Source: Streptomyces roseochromogenus subsp. oscitans DS 12.976
GTDB lineage: Bacteria > Actinomycetota > Actinomycetes > Streptomycetales > Streptomycetaceae
Direction: 5' to 3'
NCBI RefSeq assembly: GCF_000497445.1
Contig: NZ_CM002285.1
Coordinates: 2,335,415-2,342,883, forward strand
Length of the DNA stretch: 7,469 bases
In this document: positions 5,687 to 7,469 of the stretch, one piece after another
How positions within the stretch are numbered: position 1 is the stretch's first letter
How the letters are laid out: each line of letters starts with the position of its first letter
Translations under genes and position numbers: made by a program
The notes under the pieces: model-generated
The model's database searches: none
Seen by the model: only the letters and a program-made list of their open reading frames with translations
What the model was told of the DNA's origin: nothing

Positions 5687-7264
5687 TCACCTGTCCGCCT
5701 CGGGCTTGCCGTCGTCGCTCCCCGGCAGAGCCGTACCGGTCGCGGTGTCGCGCGCGTCGGCCTTACGTGTACGTGTGCCGCCAGGGCCGCGGCTGCCGGG
5801 ACGCGCGGACTCGGCCGGGGACGGCGCAGGGTGAGAGCCGGCCGGCCTGCGCCGTCCGCCCGTGGTGCGCGCCGCACGAGGGGGGTCGCCGCCATCCGCC
5901 GATCGCACTCGGCGCCGTCGGCGAGTGCCCGTCCCGCGGCGGGCTTCGGCACCCTCGTCGTCCGTGTCCGTCCACCCACTCGCTCCGGGCGGCGTCGCGC
6001 TTTCGGGAGCCGGGAGCACGGGCCGAGCCGTTTGCTCCTCCGCGTGCCGCTGCGCGCCGGTCTCCTCCGGCGTACGCCCCGCTCGGTCGGTTCGGTGCGC
6101 GCGCAGGCAGCGGCGGACCGCCTCCGGATCGATGCCTTCGTTGCAGGCCTGGTGCAGCAGCCGGGCGAACAGATAGTCCGGATCCGCGCCCAGCGCCATG
6201 GCCAGCGCCTCGCGGGCCTCCAGCTCGTCACCTGCCGACCAGGCGACCCAGCCGGCCAGGGTCAGCGGGGCCGCGGCGTGTTCGCCGTAGGGGCCGACGC
6301 AGCGGCGGGCCAGGGCGCGCCAGAGCCGGAGGGCCGGACCGGCCTCGTCGCCCTCCATCCAGGAGGCCGCTCGGTCGCGGGTCGTGCGGTCCTGGAGTCC
6401 GAGGATCAGCGTCGCCGCCTCGTCGTGCGCGAGCAGGGCGTCGTCGCGCAGGTCCGCCGGGTGTGTGCCCGGCACTGGTGTCGCGGCGGCGAAACGGTAG
6501 ATGATCCGCTCGGCGAGGCCGAGGGTCTCCTCCGCCACCTCCGGGCGGGACACGTCATCGAGCATGCGGGGCACCAGGGTCATGCCGGCCGCGTCCAGGG
6601 CGATCTCCTGCTCCAGGGCCGCGGTCGTCTCCCAGGGCTGCAGCCTGGCACGCAACTCCTTGAGCGTGCCGCGCACTTGGAGACCGGCGTAGGTGGCCGC
6701 GGCGGCCAGCACGGACGTGCCGGGAAGGCCCATCGGAGTGCCGTCCTCGGGGCAACAGCCCTCGATCGGGCAGCAGTACGACCAGAAGCGGCCGTCGGAG
6801 ATGCACAGTGCCTCGACGACCGGTACGTCCAGGTCGCCGCACTGGGTGCGCAGCAGGTGGGCCAGCCGCGCCAGCCGTCGTTTGACGTCGCGGCCCGACT
6901 CTCCCGGGTACGGCTCCTGGCAGACGTAGGCCACCATCTGCTCGGGCCGGGCGCCGCGCCGTTCGCTGCCGGTCACCAGGCCGTGGGCCAGCTGGCGGGC
7001 GGCCGCCTCCCAGTCCTCCTCGTGCGCGGGGATGCCGAGCCGGGCCCGGCCGCCGAACCTGCCCCGGCCTTCGCGGTCGTGCAGGGCCACCAGCACCATG
7101 CTGTCCTCCGGGCGGTAGCCGAGGAGGTAGGGCAGGGCGTCGGCCAGTTCGGCGGGGGTGCGCAGCGTGATCTGCGTGTCGTGCGCGGACGGGCCAGAGA
7201 ACCGCTCCTGCCCCGAGACGTCGCTGTTCTCGAACGGTCCAGTGGTTTCGCTGTGATTCGTCAT
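5687..7264 (-). CDS. DUF4192 domain-containing protein
   Basis: 525 residues. The N-terminal region starts MTNHSETTGPF and leads into the DUF4192 hallmark TLRTPAELADALPYLLGY (33-50) and SMVLVALHDREGRGRFGGRAR (given here only as SMVLVALHD, 55-63, then GRFGGRARLGIPA, 68-80). A cysteine-rich motif DGRFWSYCCPIEGCCP (157-172), with C164, C165, C170 and C171, is typical of the family and could bind metal. A helical segment, LTLAGWVAWSAGDELEAREA (residues 334-353), and its continuation to about 389 close the domain. Residues 391-525 are a low-complexity, Arg/Gly/Pro/Thr-rich tail (for example GTGTRRRRRVRS). No signal peptide or membrane segment is visible, so it is probably cytoplasmic. The family is common in actinobacteria and its function is not known to me. 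ATG 7264 is preferred; a GTG at 7354 would add 30 residues across the DnaA-box region. Shine-Dalgarno is weak: GGAGG lies 26 nt upstream, too far. Confidence 0.88.
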   Translation of the reverse strand: MTNHSETTGPFENSDVSGQERFSGPSAHDTQITLRTPAELADALPYLLGYRPEDSMVLVALHDREGRGRFGGRARLGIPAHEEDWEAAARQLAHGLVTGSERRGARPEQMVAYVCQEPYPGESGRDVKRRLARLAHLLRTQCGDLDVPVVEALCISDGRFWSYCCPIEGCCPEDGTPMGLPGTSVLAAAATYAGLQVRGTLKELRARLQPWETTAALEQEIALDAAGMTLVPRMLDDVSRPEVAEETLGLAERIIYRFAAATPVPGTHPADLRDDALLAHDEAATLILGLQDRTTRDRAASWMEGDEAGPALRLWRALARRCVGPYGEHAAAPLTLAGWVAWSAGDELEAREALAMALGADPDYLFARLLHQACNEGIDPEAVRRCLRAHRTDRAGRTPEETGAQRHAEEQTARPVLPAPESATPPGASGWTDTDDEGAEARRGTGTRRRRRVRSADGGDPPRAARTTGGRRRPAGSHPAPSPAESARPGSRGPGGTRTRKADARDTATGTALPGSDDGKPEADR

Positions 7265-7301
7265 GCGCCGACGATCTCGCGGATTTTGATCCTCCGCTTG
7301 A

Positions 7302-7358
7302 GCCTGTGGACAACTCAAATCAGGGACACGACAAGCCCGGTCCGGGTTGTCCACAGGC
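7302..7358. promoter_or_regulatory. Inverted pair of DnaA boxes
   Basis: GCCTGTGGACAAC (7302-7314) and GTTGTCCACAGGC (7346-7358) form a perfect 13-bp inverted repeat with a 31-bp spacer. Each arm contains the nonamer TTGTCCACA (minus strand 7313-7305, plus strand 7347-7355), which is the preferred Streptomyces DnaA box. The box centres are 42 bp apart, about four helical turns, so two DnaA molecules would sit on the same DNA face. The pair lies between the DUF4192 gene and the divergent right-hand gene and could regulate either or both, or titrate DnaA. It is not an origin: oriC has many more boxes. Confidence 0.6.
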
Positions 7359-7407
7359 GCGGCCGGAGCCCGCCCGATTGTCAGTCCCGTCCGGTTGTAT
7401 CGGGCCC

Positions 7408-7469
7408 ATGGATCGCACGACTTGTATCGCAGGAGCGGTGGCGGGCGACGTCACCGGCGCGCTCGGGCC
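7408..7469 (+). CDS. Start of a divergent gene of unknown function (truncated by window edge)
   Basis: ATG at 7408 opens a frame reading MDRTTCIAGAVAGDVTGALG that continues past the edge. This is too short to identify. No Shine-Dalgarno sequence precedes the ATG; an AGGAG lies at 7431-7435, only 2 nt before an in-frame GTG at 7438, which is too close for a normal start. An upstream in-frame TTG (7378) is also possible. The octamer TTGTATCG occurs at 7395-7402 and again at 7422-7429, flanking the ATG. Divergent orientation from the DUF4192 gene supports a real gene start here. Confidence 0.4.
   Translation, partial: MDRTTCIAGAVAGDVTGALG

Noticed and set aside
7281..7292. GGAT-TTTG-ATCC short palindrome ahead of the DUF4192 start
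   Set aside because: A 4-bp stem is expected often by chance and matches no site that I know.
7302..7358. Chromosomal origin of replication
   Set aside because: Only two DnaA boxes are present and none of the usual neighbours (dnaA, dnaN) is seen.
7395..7429. Direct repeat TTGTATCG flanking the right-hand ATG
   Set aside because: Two octamers are too little to call an operator, and they do not form a promoter with correct spacing.

Overview
The window is high-GC actinobacterial chromosome, almost certainly Streptomyces or a close relative. The evidence is the GC-rich third codon positions, the Ala/Arg/Pro-rich proteins, a DUF4192 protein, a Streptomyces-style NrtR-like NUDIX regulator, and DnaA boxes of the streptomycete form TTGTCCACA. 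It reads as an ordinary chromosomal segment. I see no transposase, integrase, phage gene, CRISPR array, tRNA or rRNA.

Four genes run leftward on the minus strand; from right to left these are: (i) a 525-residue DUF4192 protein (start 7264, stop 5687); (ii) a 730-residue protein of the glycogen-debranching / amylo-alpha-1,6-glucosidase fold (start 5372, stop 3180), with several canonical active-site motifs replaced; (iii) a 252-residue NUDIX plus winged-helix protein of the NrtR type (start 3048, stop 2290), with an intact Nudix box and a likely leaderless promoter overlapping an inverted repeat; (iv) the first 734 codons of an ABC-type ATP-binding protein (start 2203) that is still open at the left edge. 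Gene (iv) has an unusual ATPase core and a very long Ala/Pro/Glu-rich extension holding ten tandem 12-residue repeats. At the right edge a divergent plus-strand gene begins at about 7408, but only about 20 codons are visible.

The non-coding stretches are short. The divergent intergenic region (7265-7407) holds a perfect 13-bp inverted repeat carrying two opposed consensus DnaA boxes. A 314-bp gap (5373-5686) separates the DUF4192 and debranching-like genes; it holds a GC-rich hairpin just after the DUF4192 stop and a strong ribosome binding site, itself within a small palindrome, before the next gene.

Nothing in the window shows the genes forming one pathway. They share strand and order, but the hairpin after the DUF4192 gene and the separate promoter of the NUDIX gene argue for several transcription units. 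No clearly new biological system is evident. The points most worth a second look are the degenerate debranching enzyme, the atypical ABC ATPase with its repeat array, the promoter/operator of the NUDIX regulator, and the DnaA-box pair.
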